Shown here one piece after another: positions 17,626 to 25,697 of a stretch of DNA of 30,839 nt. The notes below the pieces were generated by a model. The model worked only from the letters and a program-made list of their open reading frames with translations. It made no database searches and was not told where the DNA came from. The translations under genes were made by a program, and so were the position numbers. Within the stretch, counting starts at the first letter, position 1; every line of letters begins with the position of its first letter. The stretch is from an uncultured Candidatus Saccharibacteria bacterium (GTDB lineage: Bacteria > Patescibacteriota > Saccharimonadia > Saccharimonadales > Saccharimonadaceae): positions 1 through 30,839 of the forward strand of contig CAKVAO010000008.1 of NCBI GenBank assembly GCA_934725355.1, read 5' to 3'.

Positions 17626-19599
17626 TTAGCTAATTAGGCTATTTGGATCAAGTTCGAGCTGCCAGCCAGTGGGTATGCACTCGCTGACCTTTATTAATAT
17701 GTCGCGCCGTGGTGCGCGAATAACGATTTGCCAGGTGTAGAGACCGCGTAGACGTTCGTAAAATGCAGGTGCTGGCCCTAATAGATATATTTGCGTACCA
17801 AACTTTTGACGCAGTTCACTAGCTAGGCGTCTAGACGCCATGGCGGCGCCTCGCTCGGTTTTGTAGGTGCAGGTCAGCTTTAGTAGATAGGCGAAGGGTG
17901 GAAAATGGCCTTTCTGGCGCTGAGTAATTTCGTAGTTATAGAAGTCTAGATAGTCTTGCGTGGCGCCATAGTGCACGGCAGCGGCGTCGGGCTGATAAGT
18001 CTGAATAATTGCCTTTGTGTCGATATTACTGCGTCCTACGCGACCGCAAACTTGGGCGACTAGTTGAAATGTACGCTCGCTGGCGCTGAAGTCTGGCATG
18101 GCTAATCCAGCATCAGCTTGGACTACACCGACCAGTGCTAGATTAGGTAGATCGAGTCCTTTGGCGATTGTTTGTGTACCGATGATGATTTGGATGGTTC
18201 CGCTTTTTAGCTCGTCATACAAATCTTGTACAGCAAAGCCCTTTTCGGTGTCGCCGTCAAAACGTCGCACGACTGATGATGGAAACAGCTTTCTAACCTC
18301 GTCTTCGATCCGCTTAGTGCCAATACCCTTACTTTTGATGTTAGCGCTATCGCATTCAGGGCATTTTAGTGGTGGACGCTGCTTATAACCGCACAGATGG
18401 CAGATTAGGGCGAACTTGTCGTTATGTAAAGTCAGCGGTAGGTAACAGCTGGGACAGCTGGCGATCCAACCGCAATCCTGACACATGGTAGTGCTAGCAC
18501 TACCGCGACGATTGTGAAACAACAAAATCTGGCGACGCTGTTTCAGGGTCTCGCGCATGGCGGTAAGTAGTGGCTTGCTGAATAAATAACTTTCGGTACT
18601 AAAATTATCGCGACGAGTAAGGTCGATGATTTCAGTTGTCGGTCGCTTAGCGTCGGCGCGGGCTAGCTGATTTAGCTCGATGATGGGCTTTTTGAGGCGC
18701 TGCGCTAAATAATAATCACTAATTGAGGGTGTTGCCGAGCCGAGAATTAGACGGGCATGGGTTAGCTGAGTCAAGCGGCTAGCTGCTGCGGTGGTGTTGT
18801 AGCGAGGCGCCTGTTCTTGCTTGTATGATGGTTCGTGGCATTCGTCGACTACCACTAGTCCGAGATTGCGCACTGGCATAAACAGGGCGCTGCGTGGACC
18901 AACTATGACGATCGGCTCTGTGCAGTTTAAGATGTAATGCCATAGGATGACGCGCTCAGAATCCTTCATCGCGCTGTGGGTAACTACGACGTTATTAAAC
19001 TCTTTCTGAAACTCTTGGACTAGCTGGGCAGTGAGGGAAATTTCAGGTACTAGAATGATGACGGAGTGACCGTCGTTGATGGTCTGTTGTGCCACGGCTT
19101 TGTATACATTGGTCTTGCCACTGCCGGTAATACCATGGAGCAGGGTGGTGCCGCTGGGCGTGCTAAGGATTTGTTGGACCGCCTGTTCTTGCTGGCTATT
19201 TAGCGGCAGTGTGGAGTCAGGCGTCTTTGCCGCCTTGACGTCGGGGTGATAATCTTTGATGCGTTTGCGATTGAGCCGACCAGGTAGAATGGTCTGCCAA
19301 GTAATGCCGCTACTGGTGGCGTAATAACTAGTCATCCAGTCGTGCAGTTTTAGTAAGCTATCGGGCAGGGGCTGTTTATAGACGACGCGCAAGATTGCCT
19401 TGTAGCTGATTGGCTGGCCTTTTTTGTTAACAGTAGCCGGATGTTTATCTTCGCGTCTAACTATACCAAGACTGGTACGGTTGGCGCCGACTGGTACTTC
19501 CACAACCTGGCCAACGGATAAATCACGGCCAGAGGTATAGGTTAAAATATCAGCCCATGCACCGACTTTGCCTATCATCTCGACCTCATAATATTTCAT
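17626..19599 (-). CDS. priA: Primosomal protein N' (PriA helicase)
   Basis: 657 residues. PriA is the replication-restart helicase that recognises stalled forks and reloads the replisome. An N-terminal DNA-binding region (VGQVVEVPVGANRTSLGIV) precedes Walker A GITGSGKT near 156-163 and a DECH box near 250-253 (VVVDECHEPSYKQ). Helicase motifs LGSATPS, FHNRRGS and QIIIGTQTIAKGLDLPNL are present. Between the helicase lobes (about 370-415) four CxxC pairs (CQDC, CPSC, CHLC, CPEC) form the two PriA zinc sites. Slightly shorter than E. coli PriA (732), mainly at the N-terminus. The ATG lies 6 nt after a TATAAT and has no Shine-Dalgarno site. Confidence 0.96.
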   Translation of the reverse strand: MKYYEVEMIGKVGAWADILTYTSGRDLSVGQVVEVPVGANRTSLGIVRREDKHPATVNKKGQPISYKAILRVVYKQPLPDSLLKLHDWMTSYYATSSGITWQTILPGRLNRKRIKDYHPDVKAAKTPDSTLPLNSQQEQAVQQILSTPSGTTLLHGITGSGKTNVYKAVAQQTINDGHSVIILVPEISLTAQLVQEFQKEFNNVVVTHSAMKDSERVILWHYILNCTEPIVIVGPRSALFMPVRNLGLVVVDECHEPSYKQEQAPRYNTTAAASRLTQLTHARLILGSATPSISDYYLAQRLKKPIIELNQLARADAKRPTTEIIDLTRRDNFSTESYLFSKPLLTAMRETLKQRRQILLFHNRRGSASTTMCQDCGWIASCPSCYLPLTLHNDKFALICHLCGYKQRPPLKCPECDSANIKSKGIGTKRIEDEVRKLFPSSVVRRFDGDTEKGFAVQDLYDELKSGTIQIIIGTQTIAKGLDLPNLALVGVVQADAGLAMPDFSASERTFQLVAQVCGRVGRSNIDTKAIIQTYQPDAAAVHYGATQDYLDFYNYEITQRQKGHFPPFAYLLKLTCTYKTERGAAMASRRLASELRQKFGTQIYLLGPAPAFYERLRGLYTWQIVIRAPRRDILIKVSECIPTGWQLELDPNSLIS

Positions 19600-19605
19600 G
19601 GTTAT

Positions 19606-19611
19606 ATTATA
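19606..19611 (-). promoter_or_regulatory. priA -10 box, apparently leaderless
   Basis: TATAAT on the minus strand ends 6 nt before the priA ATG. No good -35 is visible. It overlaps the divergent promoter region of the gene at 19648. Confidence 0.5.
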
Positions 19612-19633
19612 TCCTGTAGCAGTTATTTTTTGC

Positions 19634-19639
19634 TATAAT
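19634..19639 (+). promoter_or_regulatory. -10 box for the PRTase gene, near-leaderless
   Basis: TATAAT followed by 8 nt and the ATG at 19648. There is no Shine-Dalgarno sequence between, so the transcript would start at or within about 2 nt of the start codon. Confidence 0.5.
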
Positions 19640-19647
19640 GGCAGTGT

Positions 19648-20301
19648 ATGTATTTTGAGTCGAGGGCGCAAGCGGGAGCTCGGTTGGCTACCGAGCTAAT
19701 TGATTTGTATCGTTACAAGAATACGGCAATTTTGGCGCTGTCGGGTGGTGGGGTGATGATCGGCTATCAGATTGCAATCTATCTGCATGCGGCATTAAAG
19801 CGGCTGATCATGGAGACGATTCGTATCGAGGACGAGTCAGAGACTTATGGCACGATGTTGCCGGGTGGTGTTTTTGCACCCAACCCCGACTTAGGCGAAA
19901 CGACGATGCAATATTATTATGGCGAATACGCTGGAGACCTAGATCAAAAGCTAAGGGAGGCGACCTCGCGGATTAATAAAGTGATTGGCCCTGATGATAT
20001 ATCGCCAGAAAACTTGCGTGGCTATAATGTTATCGTGGTAGACGATGGCGTGCACGACGGTATGGCGCTAGACGCCGCGCGAGTATGGCTGAAGCCGGCG
20101 CGTATTGAGCGAATGATTCTGGCAACGCCGCTCATCTCGGTGCCAGCGCTAGACAAGGCGCATATTTTGTTTGACGAACTGCATATTCTAAATGTGGTGG
20201 CAAACTTTATGCCGACGTCGCATTATTACGAGCAGAACGACATTCCTGATGCGCCGATGATTAAGGCGATGATTGACGACAGTATTCTGCACTGGGAATA
20301 A
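19648..20301 (+). CDS. Phosphoribosyltransferase-fold protein
   Basis: 217 residues with a type I PRTase layout: an N-terminal helix and AILALSGGGVMIGYQIAIYL (about 28-48), a flexible central loop, then the PRPP-type signature VIVVDDGVHDGMALDAARVWL near 128-148. It is closest to the stand-alone predicted phosphoribosyltransferases of the COG1926 type. The PRPP loop is D-D-G-V-H-D-G-M, with G-V-H in place of the usual (I/V/L)xTGxT, so the substrate is uncertain and activity may have changed. No neighbouring nucleotide-biosynthesis gene helps. Divergent from priA, sharing a 48-bp promoter region. Confidence 0.75.
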   Translation: MYFESRAQAGARLATELIDLYRYKNTAILALSGGGVMIGYQIAIYLHAALKRLIMETIRIEDESETYGTMLPGGVFAPNPDLGETTMQYYYGEYAGDLDQKLREATSRINKVIGPDDISPENLRGYNVIVVDDGVHDGMALDAARVWLKPARIERMILATPLISVPALDKAHILFDELHILNVVANFMPTSHYYEQNDIPDAPMIKAMIDDSILHWE

Positions 20302-20360
20302 CCTTGGTTAATTAGATAGTTATGGCTTGTACGACAGTTTAGCGCTAAAGCATAACACTA

Positions 20361-20389
20361 TTGACAAAATAATACTGTTATGCTAATAT
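20361..20389 (+). promoter_or_regulatory. Strong promoter with flanking inverted repeat (KGG gene)
   Basis: Consensus TTGACA, 17 nt, TAATAT. AGCATAAC (20349-20356) and its exact reverse complement GTTATGCT (20377-20384) flank the -35 and touch the -10; a related GTTATGGCT lies at 20319. This could be an operator for a dimeric regulator. Confidence 0.7.
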
Positions 20390-20394
20390 TAATC

Positions 20395-20439
20395 ATGAAC
20401 ACGAAAGGTGTAAGAAGTAACGGAGGGGTTACTGCTTAG
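20395..20439 (+). CDS. Possible 14-codon leader peptide
   Basis: ATG at the predicted transcription start (6 nt after the -10), reading MNTKGVRSNGGVTA and TAG. It is followed by a hairpin and then the KGG gene. No run of a single amino acid points to a specific attenuation signal. Coding status is uncertain. Confidence 0.3.
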   Translation: MNTKGVRSNGGVTA

Positions 20440-20453
20440 TCGGTGCCAATGGC

Positions 20454-20475
20454 AAGGGCTAGCAGTAGCCCTTTT
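20454..20475 (+). promoter_or_regulatory. Terminator-like hairpin in the KGG leader
   Basis: AAGGGCTA / TAGCCCTT (8 bp, GCAG loop) followed by TTCT, lying between the leader ORF and the ribosome site of the next gene. A TGCC-AAT-GGCA alternative stem overlaps its 5' edge, compatible with an attenuator or translational control. Confidence 0.5.
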
Positions 20476-20499
20476 CTAATAGAAAGGATTTATGGAAAT

Positions 20500-20751
20500 A
20501 TGGCAGGAACCAAAGCAGGCGCAAAGAAGGCAGCAATAACTAATAAATTAAAGCACGGTAGCGATTTCTACGCACGGATTGGCCGTAAGGGCGGGCAGAA
20601 TGGTAACACTGGTGGTTTTGCAGCCAACCCGGAACTAGCGCGTGTCGCAGGTGCTAAGGGTGGTCGTATCTCGCGCCGTGGCCCAGCCAAGAAGTCGATC
20701 AAGGTGGTCGATCAAAGTATTGATTCTGTTGTTATTGTTAACGCAGCCTAA
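20500..20751 (+). CDS. KGG-repeat small basic protein
   Basis: 83 residues from the ATG at 20500, chosen because AAAGGA lies 11 nt upstream. An open frame from 20443 would run through the leader hairpin. MAGTKAGAKKAAITNKLKHG is followed by two copies of the KGG motif: YARIGRKGGQNG and ARVAGAKGGRISRRG. Such repeats occur in stress-induced bacterial YciG-like proteins and fungal conidiation protein Con-10. It is strongly basic and probably disordered, so nucleic-acid association is possible but unproven. The strong promoter, inverted repeat and structured leader suggest high, regulated expression. Confidence 0.72.
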   Translation: MAGTKAGAKKAAITNKLKHGSDFYARIGRKGGQNGNTGGFAANPELARVAGAKGGRISRRGPAKKSIKVVDQSIDSVVIVNAA

Positions 20752-20800
20752 TTACTGACCGCTCTCGATTAAATCTATTGACATGGCTTACGCCATTACT

Positions 20801-20826
20801 AAAACCGCCCTTAGTGGGGTGGTTTT
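20801..20826. terminator. Bidirectional terminator between convergent genes
   Basis: AAAACC-G-CCC and GGG-TGGTTTT pair around a TTAGTG-type loop with T runs on both strands. It lies between the stop of the KGG gene and the stop of the minus-strand gene. Confidence 0.75.
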
Positions 20827-20828
20827 GG

Positions 20829-21275
20829 CTACTGCTGACTTTTTGCCCGGCGACGCAGCTGGCAACTACGGGCGTCGTTGGCTGTCCACCTAGTGTGGCA
20901 GTTTAGGCAATAATAGTTCAGTGTGTTACGAGACTGCAATCCGGTCTGACTGCATTTGGGGCAGAGTGAACGGTCGTGCAACCAGTTGCGATAGCTATCA
21001 AGTGCTTCTTCGATATCGTTGTCGCAAATTATGTATCCATAGCGTGGCGCTAGCTGTTGGGCTTTCTGCCAAGCAGCACGCTCCATCTGCAATAGCTCGA
21101 TGTCCTGAATAAAATCTTTGTGCATTAATAGGGCATGCCCCAGTTCGTGTAGTAAATCTATTGGATCATCAGTGTAATAAATTTTGTGTTCACTCGCCAC
21201 CCAGCACGCTCGATCGGATGCGATGAAAATGATACTGGGGTAATCGCGTTTTAACTGACTAACTAGGTTGATCAT
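20829..21275 (-). CDS. HELGH metallopeptidase-like protein with C-terminal zinc ribbon
   Basis: 148 residues. The HELGH motif (43-47, in DLLHELGHALLMH) is the zincin HExxH signature. It sits in a short N-terminal domain like those of IrrE/ImmA-type peptidases, with a possible third ligand among the acidic residues at 65-85. The C-terminus has CPKC and CLNC (about 104-125), a zinc ribbon, then a basic tail. Size and layout suggest a small cytoplasmic regulatory protease, but no repressor or DNA-binding partner gene adjoins it. The ATG follows a TATAAT by 6 nt with no ribosome site. Confidence 0.7.
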   Translation of the reverse strand: MINLVSQLKRDYPSIIFIASDRACWVASEHKIYYTDDPIDLLHELGHALLMHKDFIQDIELLQMERAAWQKAQQLAPRYGYIICDNDIEEALDSYRNWLHDRSLCPKCSQTGLQSRNTLNYYCLNCHTRWTANDARSCQLRRRAKSQQ

Positions 21276-21296
21276 AATTCTATTATAGGATAATAT
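21268..21296 (+). promoter_or_regulatory. Promoter of the large-protein gene cluster
   Basis: TTGATC, 17 nt, TAATAT. The -35 overlaps the start codon of the divergent HELGH gene, so the two promoters interpenetrate. Initiation near 21303 gives a ~40-nt leader with a weak AGAGGT site. Confidence 0.55.
21282..21287 (-). promoter_or_regulatory. HELGH gene -10 box, apparently leaderless
   Basis: TATAAT on the minus strand, 6 nt before the ATG (21275-21273); same spacing as for priA and DUF4186. Confidence 0.5.
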
Positions 21297-21344
21297 TATT
21301 CTTAAGCAGTATTGAATATTAATAAATAAAGCATAGAGGTAAAT

Positions 21345-21656
21345 ATGGCAGGACAGGATCCAGTGGACTTATTTGTAGAACAAATCGTTGATCAGAAGAA
21401 CTTGGCGGGGGTTACACCTGAAATTAAGCAGCAGGTGGTGGCCGAATTAAAAGGGCGTTTGATGGATCAAATCGATCGAGCGATGATTGATTCGCTAAAT
21501 AACGAGCAGCTAGACAAGTTTAATACACTATTGGATAACCAGAGTACTACTGATCAGCAATTACAAGATTTCTTTGCTACATCTGGCATTGATAGTCAAC
21601 AGGTGGCGCTAGACACTATGCTGAAGTTTCGTGAATTTTATCTAGGGGCGGCGTAA
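21345..21656 (+). CDS. Small helical protein, DUF5663-like
   Basis: 103 residues, predicted all alpha: DPVDLFVEQIVDQKNLAGV, then KQQVVAELKGRLMDQIDRAMIDSLNNEQLDKFNTLLD, then a second half LQDFFATSGIDSQQVALDTMLKFREFYLG. The pattern resembles the small DUF5663-type proteins seen in Patescibacteria (from memory). The gene at 25353 has the same architecture, and each precedes a very large gene. Function unknown. The conserved pairing suggests it works with the large protein 12 nt downstream. Confidence 0.65.
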   Translation: MAGQDPVDLFVEQIVDQKNLAGVTPEIKQQVVAELKGRLMDQIDRAMIDSLNNEQLDKFNTLLDNQSTTDQQLQDFFATSGIDSQQVALDTMLKFREFYLGAA

Positions 21657-21668
21657 GGAACTTACCAT

Positions 21669-24600
21669 ATGAGTAAATCTATGGAGACGAATTACAGCAT
21701 GACACCAACGTCAGCTGAGAGCACCGATAATAAAGAAACTTCTAAATCGCTTGAGCGTTATAACAAGCTGAGCAATGACCTTGGTGTGGTGGCAGTAAGG
21801 GCAACTGAGATATCAGAAATGTCCAAGCGTAAACGAAACCAAAACGCTGAATATTATTCGGATTTACAAAAACACTATGATGACCTAGGGTCTGCTGATC
21901 AGGCTGATTATGATAGTTATGTCGATGGTTTAATTGAGCTAGCCAAGCGTAATAAGGAAGCCAAACGCAGTAAGGAAGTCGAACTGCACAAACCGCGCCA
22001 ATCTGGACTATCGCAGGCAATTGAGTATGTGATGGCAGTGTCGGGTGTGCCAGGCGGAAAAACGGAGCTTTCGCAACTTCCATCAGATCAGCGTGCTGAT
22101 ATACAAGGTAAAGCGCTAGCACTCGAAAGTGAGCGAAAACGCAAGGGTGAACAGGCTGAGGATTTTTATAATGCGCTGTACAATGGCAGCCTACCTAAAG
22201 GCAATCAATCTGATGTGCATGGCCAAGCAGTAGATCTGTATGATGCGGCGGCCGCTAAAGCTGCTGTTTCGGTGCCGCAGATTCAGGCTGCGCCTGAATC
22301 TAGCCCTGCTGACAATAAGGGTTTTGGCCAAGATATGGTTCTGTACGACGCAGATTTTGCAGCCAAACAAACAGCTAATACCGAGTCGAATGAGCCAGCC
22401 GATAAAGTGTTGACACCAAAGGCTGCGAACGACACTATGTTGGATTATCCAGACTTCTTGTTGCGTGGCGTAACAGTCGATCGTTCAAAATATATCGAGG
22501 AGGCTTCGTTTAAGGCTGCGCAGGAAAAGCTGATGGACGCTATTCATATTACTGATGCTGATCGTGATTCCAATGGTCGGGTTAAGCTATGGAGGCGGCT
22601 AGGCAAGATTAAGAATAGTATCTGGATGGGTGGTGTAGCGCGTGGCTATTATGAAACAAAGTTTCGCCGACAAGCAGCCGAAAAGATGCGCAACGATGAT
22701 ATCGCAGCACAGATTGGTGCCAAGAACTGGCTAGATCTCGATCAGATTAAAGACCCGCTAGACCGAGCGCGCGCCGTCACTATGAGGCGCATGATTCTGG
22801 ACGCCAGTATGGATAGTGTTCGTACTGAGCGAGGCGAGAGCCGTGAACAGCTGGAGGCGGATAGTCCAGCGCGTTTGGCTATGCTGGATTTAATTAAACG
22901 GTTTGCCGTTAAAGACAAAGACGGCAAGTATATGACGCCAGACGAGTTTGCTGAGCAAAAGAAGCGTATTTATGCTGAATACGCTGACGAATTATTTGAC
23001 AATAAGGGTGATAAGACTGCCTACATTGATAATTATTACGCAATTGCCGAAATGGCGCGTGCCACAGCAGATCACGCAGAGGGTTTGGCTGCTATTGAAA
23101 AAGGTTTTCAGATGTATCGCGCAGAGACGTGCAACGACTTGAATACTGAGGCGCACCGTACGCGCGTAGAGGCGGCGGTTGAGAAGTGGGAGCATAGCAA
23201 GTTTGGCAAGTTTATTCCACCTGAAATAGTTGCGGCTGCGGCAGGTGTAGCTGGCTATGTTGGATCGAGCGTGTTGCGCAGTACGGCGGGTCAGATTATA
23301 AGTTTTGGTGGTGGCTCGATTGCAACTGGTGTCATTGGTGCAGTGCGTGAAGGCAATGCAGTAAAGAGCGAGCGTGCAACATTGGCACAACAGCTAGCCT
23401 CGGGCAACCTAAATACTGAAAACAAGATTAATCAGCAAATAGGTGAGACGATTTATCAGATGGCGTCGGCTCAGGATATGATGAATAATGCCAAAGTGGC
23501 GATTGATAGCGGCGACACAAAGGCAATGTTTGACGCACTGACCGAAATGACATGGCGGCAGAAGATGGGTGATCAATTCAAGGTCGATTTAATTAGCTAT
23601 AGTTCGCCCGATGAGATTGCGACAGAGAGCCTAGACTTGATTACTAGCCGAGCGGAGCTAATTGTAGCATTGCGCAAGGCTAATCCAGACTTTGATATTG
23701 ATCGTTTTAACGCAGATATTACAGATAAACTAGGCGATATCAAGTCGCTGAATGATAAGAGTTTGCTAAAGAGTGCAGATTTGCCGGATCAAGCCAAGGA
23801 AATGATTAGTGATATTCAAGCGAAAGACAAACTTTTTGCTAAACTAAAGGCTAAACGTCAGGCTATTCGGGGCGTCGGCACGTGTGTGAGCTCGCTAGTA
23901 ATTGGTTCAGCTGTGCGCACGGCAAGCAACTATGTAATAGATCAGATTACCCCCGACACCGTAGAAGTGACGCACGTAGAACCGGGCGACAAGGCGCATT
24001 ATGACAAGCTAACCAGCGAACAAATTGCCGATCTTAAGTCCCGTGGTGCAACGGTTGAGGCGGTCGATAAGATAGTCAACAAGACTACAACGGAAACTGT
24101 GGGTGCAGATCAAGCAGTAGCAGATAATCCATTGTTCCAACGTTCAGCTTGGCTAAACAACAACACCAGCATTTCCGATGGTAACGAGCTGGCAGGGTAT
24201 ATACAGGATGGCAAGATGTTCTATCAACCGACTGGCGCTTCGTTTGCTAATGGCATTCACATTGAGCAGTCCTCGATCCTAAATGCGGCACAGCAAGGCA
24301 ATATTCATCTGAAGCTTTCGCCAACTGCTGATACACAGTCACATCCGTTTGATGTGGTCGGCAAATTGGTTAATGGTCGGGTTGAATTCGATGTCGAGCC
24401 AGGTAGTCCTGTTGCCAAGATAATAGCTGATCGCTCGTACAAGTTTGCAGAAGTTGCTGACAATAATGGCTTTGTTTATGCCACCGATATCGGTAGCGGC
24501 ACTGCGAACAGCTTCGATATTGCAAAGACTATACAAGAGAAGGTGACGGAGTACAACGTACAAATGCCTAGCAAGACTGTAGTTGATCATGTGGCAGCTG

Positions 24601-25295
24601 AGTCGAATGTCTTTAGTAGCATTCCAGTGCCAATCCCACTATGGATTCGTCGCAATATGCACAATGCAGAGAAACCAGAGACGCCTGATGAGCCTGAGGC
24701 ACCTGAACAGCCTGAACAGCCTGAACAGCCTGAACAGCCTGAGAATTCGAATTCAGAAGACTCTAATCCAACCGAACAAATGTCATCGGTTGAGGCTAGC
24801 GAGCCTGACAAATCGGACGAGTCTGCTGAGACTAGCGAGCCTAAGCCGACTACGCAACCTAAGCCGACTATTATGTCTGATCAGACGGCGGTCAATGGTA
24901 GTCCAGCTCTAGCAAAATTAGTAGAAGATACATACGAAAGGTTACATACTGGCAATCTGAATAATATTGATGAGAGCGCCAACGAGAGTGTTAATAGTAA
25001 TGCTGGACAGCCTGAGAATAAATGGCAAGATACCCACATGGAGTACGAATGGCAAGACGTTGACGCATTGAAGGCAGGTATAGAAAATCAATTGAACCAG
25101 CAAGCCTGGGCAGCAGGTGAAGGATGGAACGCAAATGATAAGTTAGGTGTTGCTAAGGAGCTATTTGATATGCCAGATACAGGCAGTAAAACTATGAATG
25201 CCCGAGGTACGCAAATGCTAAAAATGTTTGTTAATGACCCGACGACAGTTGTCAAGGATCTAAATCATTTCGTGAATTGGTATAAAAACCAATAA
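21669..25295 (+). CDS. Very large membrane-associated protein of unknown function
   Basis: 1208 residues; no known catalytic domain recognised. No signal peptide. The N-terminus (about 30-200) holds three degenerate repeats of the type Y-x3-L...(D/Q)QAD...L. The helical middle has two hydrophobic Gly/Ala-rich segments (about 515-555, IVAAAAGVAGYVGSSVL...; and 735-758, VSSLVIGSAVRTASNYVI), so both ends may lie on the same side of the membrane. A beta-rich region (~760-970) ends at IPVPIPLWIRR. A PEQ-repeat acidic linker (~1000-1040) leads to a C-terminal helical domain (LGVAKELFDMPDTGS...LNHFVNWYKN). That domain is shared with the 657-residue protein at 25694. AAGGA precedes the ATG. Large size suggests a structural or contact-related role, but nothing proves it. 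Confidence 0.8.
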   Translation: MSKSMETNYSMTPTSAESTDNKETSKSLERYNKLSNDLGVVAVRATEISEMSKRKRNQNAEYYSDLQKHYDDLGSADQADYDSYVDGLIELAKRNKEAKRSKEVELHKPRQSGLSQAIEYVMAVSGVPGGKTELSQLPSDQRADIQGKALALESERKRKGEQAEDFYNALYNGSLPKGNQSDVHGQAVDLYDAAAAKAAVSVPQIQAAPESSPADNKGFGQDMVLYDADFAAKQTANTESNEPADKVLTPKAANDTMLDYPDFLLRGVTVDRSKYIEEASFKAAQEKLMDAIHITDADRDSNGRVKLWRRLGKIKNSIWMGGVARGYYETKFRRQAAEKMRNDDIAAQIGAKNWLDLDQIKDPLDRARAVTMRRMILDASMDSVRTERGESREQLEADSPARLAMLDLIKRFAVKDKDGKYMTPDEFAEQKKRIYAEYADELFDNKGDKTAYIDNYYAIAEMARATADHAEGLAAIEKGFQMYRAETCNDLNTEAHRTRVEAAVEKWEHSKFGKFIPPEIVAAAAGVAGYVGSSVLRSTAGQIISFGGGSIATGVIGAVREGNAVKSERATLAQQLASGNLNTENKINQQIGETIYQMASAQDMMNNAKVAIDSGDTKAMFDALTEMTWRQKMGDQFKVDLISYSSPDEIATESLDLITSRAELIVALRKANPDFDIDRFNADITDKLGDIKSLNDKSLLKSADLPDQAKEMISDIQAKDKLFAKLKAKRQAIRGVGTCVSSLVIGSAVRTASNYVIDQITPDTVEVTHVEPGDKAHYDKLTSEQIADLKSRGATVEAVDKIVNKTTTETVGADQAVADNPLFQRSAWLNNNTSISDGNELAGYIQDGKMFYQPTGASFANGIHIEQSSILNAAQQGNIHLKLSPTADTQSHPFDVVGKLVNGRVEFDVEPGSPVAKIIADRSYKFAEVADNNGFVYATDIGSGTANSFDIAKTIQEKVTEYNVQMPSKTVVDHVAAESNVFSSIPVPIPLWIRRNMHNAEKPETPDEPEAPEQPEQPEQPEQPENSNSEDSNPTEQMSSVEASEPDKSDESAETSEPKPTTQPKPTIMSDQTAVNGSPALAKLVEDTYERLHTGNLNNIDESANESVNSNAGQPENKWQDTHMEYEWQDVDALKAGIENQLNQQAWAAGEGWNANDKLGVAKELFDMPDTGSKTMNARGTQMLKMFVNDPTTVVKDLNHFVNWYKNQ
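24702..24740 (+). repeat. Tandem 9-bp repeat encoding PEQ
   Basis: Four exact CCTGAACAG units (24702-24737) followed by partial CCTGAG. It encodes a Pro-Glu-Gln linker. The repeat length is a multiple of 3, so slippage would change linker length without shifting the frame. Confidence 0.85.
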
Positions 25296-25352
25296 AACCT
25301 ATAAAACTTCCGCATAATATGCTAAAATATAAACATAAACGGTAATACACCT

Positions 25353-25697
25353 ATGAGTTATATACAAAAATACGTTGATCAAGTTATGCAAGGACTGTCT
25401 GTTAAGGGTATGACTAGCGATACGCGTTCGCGCCTAGCATCGAGTTTGCAAGCTATGTTGGTCGCGCACATCAATAACAAGATATACGAGTCGCTATCAT
25501 ACGATCAGCTAATTGATCTGTACCAAAAAATAGATCAAGCAGATACTGCAGATGCTGCCGATACAATAATTATGAACTACCTGGACGAAGCAAACATCGA
25601 CGTCTTGGCGATCGCTGAGCAGGCTTATCAGGATATTGCCAGAGAGTACCACTCAACGATGAATCGGCGTTTGGTGCCAGTTGGAGGTCGAGCATGA
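25353..25697 (+). CDS. Small helical protein, paralogue of 21345
   Basis: 114 residues: YIQKYVDQVMQGLSVKGM, then SRLASSLQAMLVAHINNKIYESLSYDQLIDLYQKID, then IIMNYLDEANIDVLAIAEQAYQDIAREY. Helix spacing, the L/I-rich heptads and the two-half layout match the gene at 21345, though sequence identity looks low. Its stop overlaps the start of the next large gene (ATGA), whereas the first pair is separated by 12 nt. This supports a repeated two-gene unit. No clear ribosome site precedes the ATG. Function unknown. Confidence 0.65.
   Translation: MSYIQKYVDQVMQGLSVKGMTSDTRSRLASSLQAMLVAHINNKIYESLSYDQLIDLYQKIDQADTADAADTIIMNYLDEANIDVLAIAEQAYQDIAREYHSTMNRRLVPVGGRA

Noticed and set aside
20777..20805. TTGACA before the bidirectional terminator
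   Set aside because: No -10 at the right spacing and it would run into the terminator and an antisense gene.
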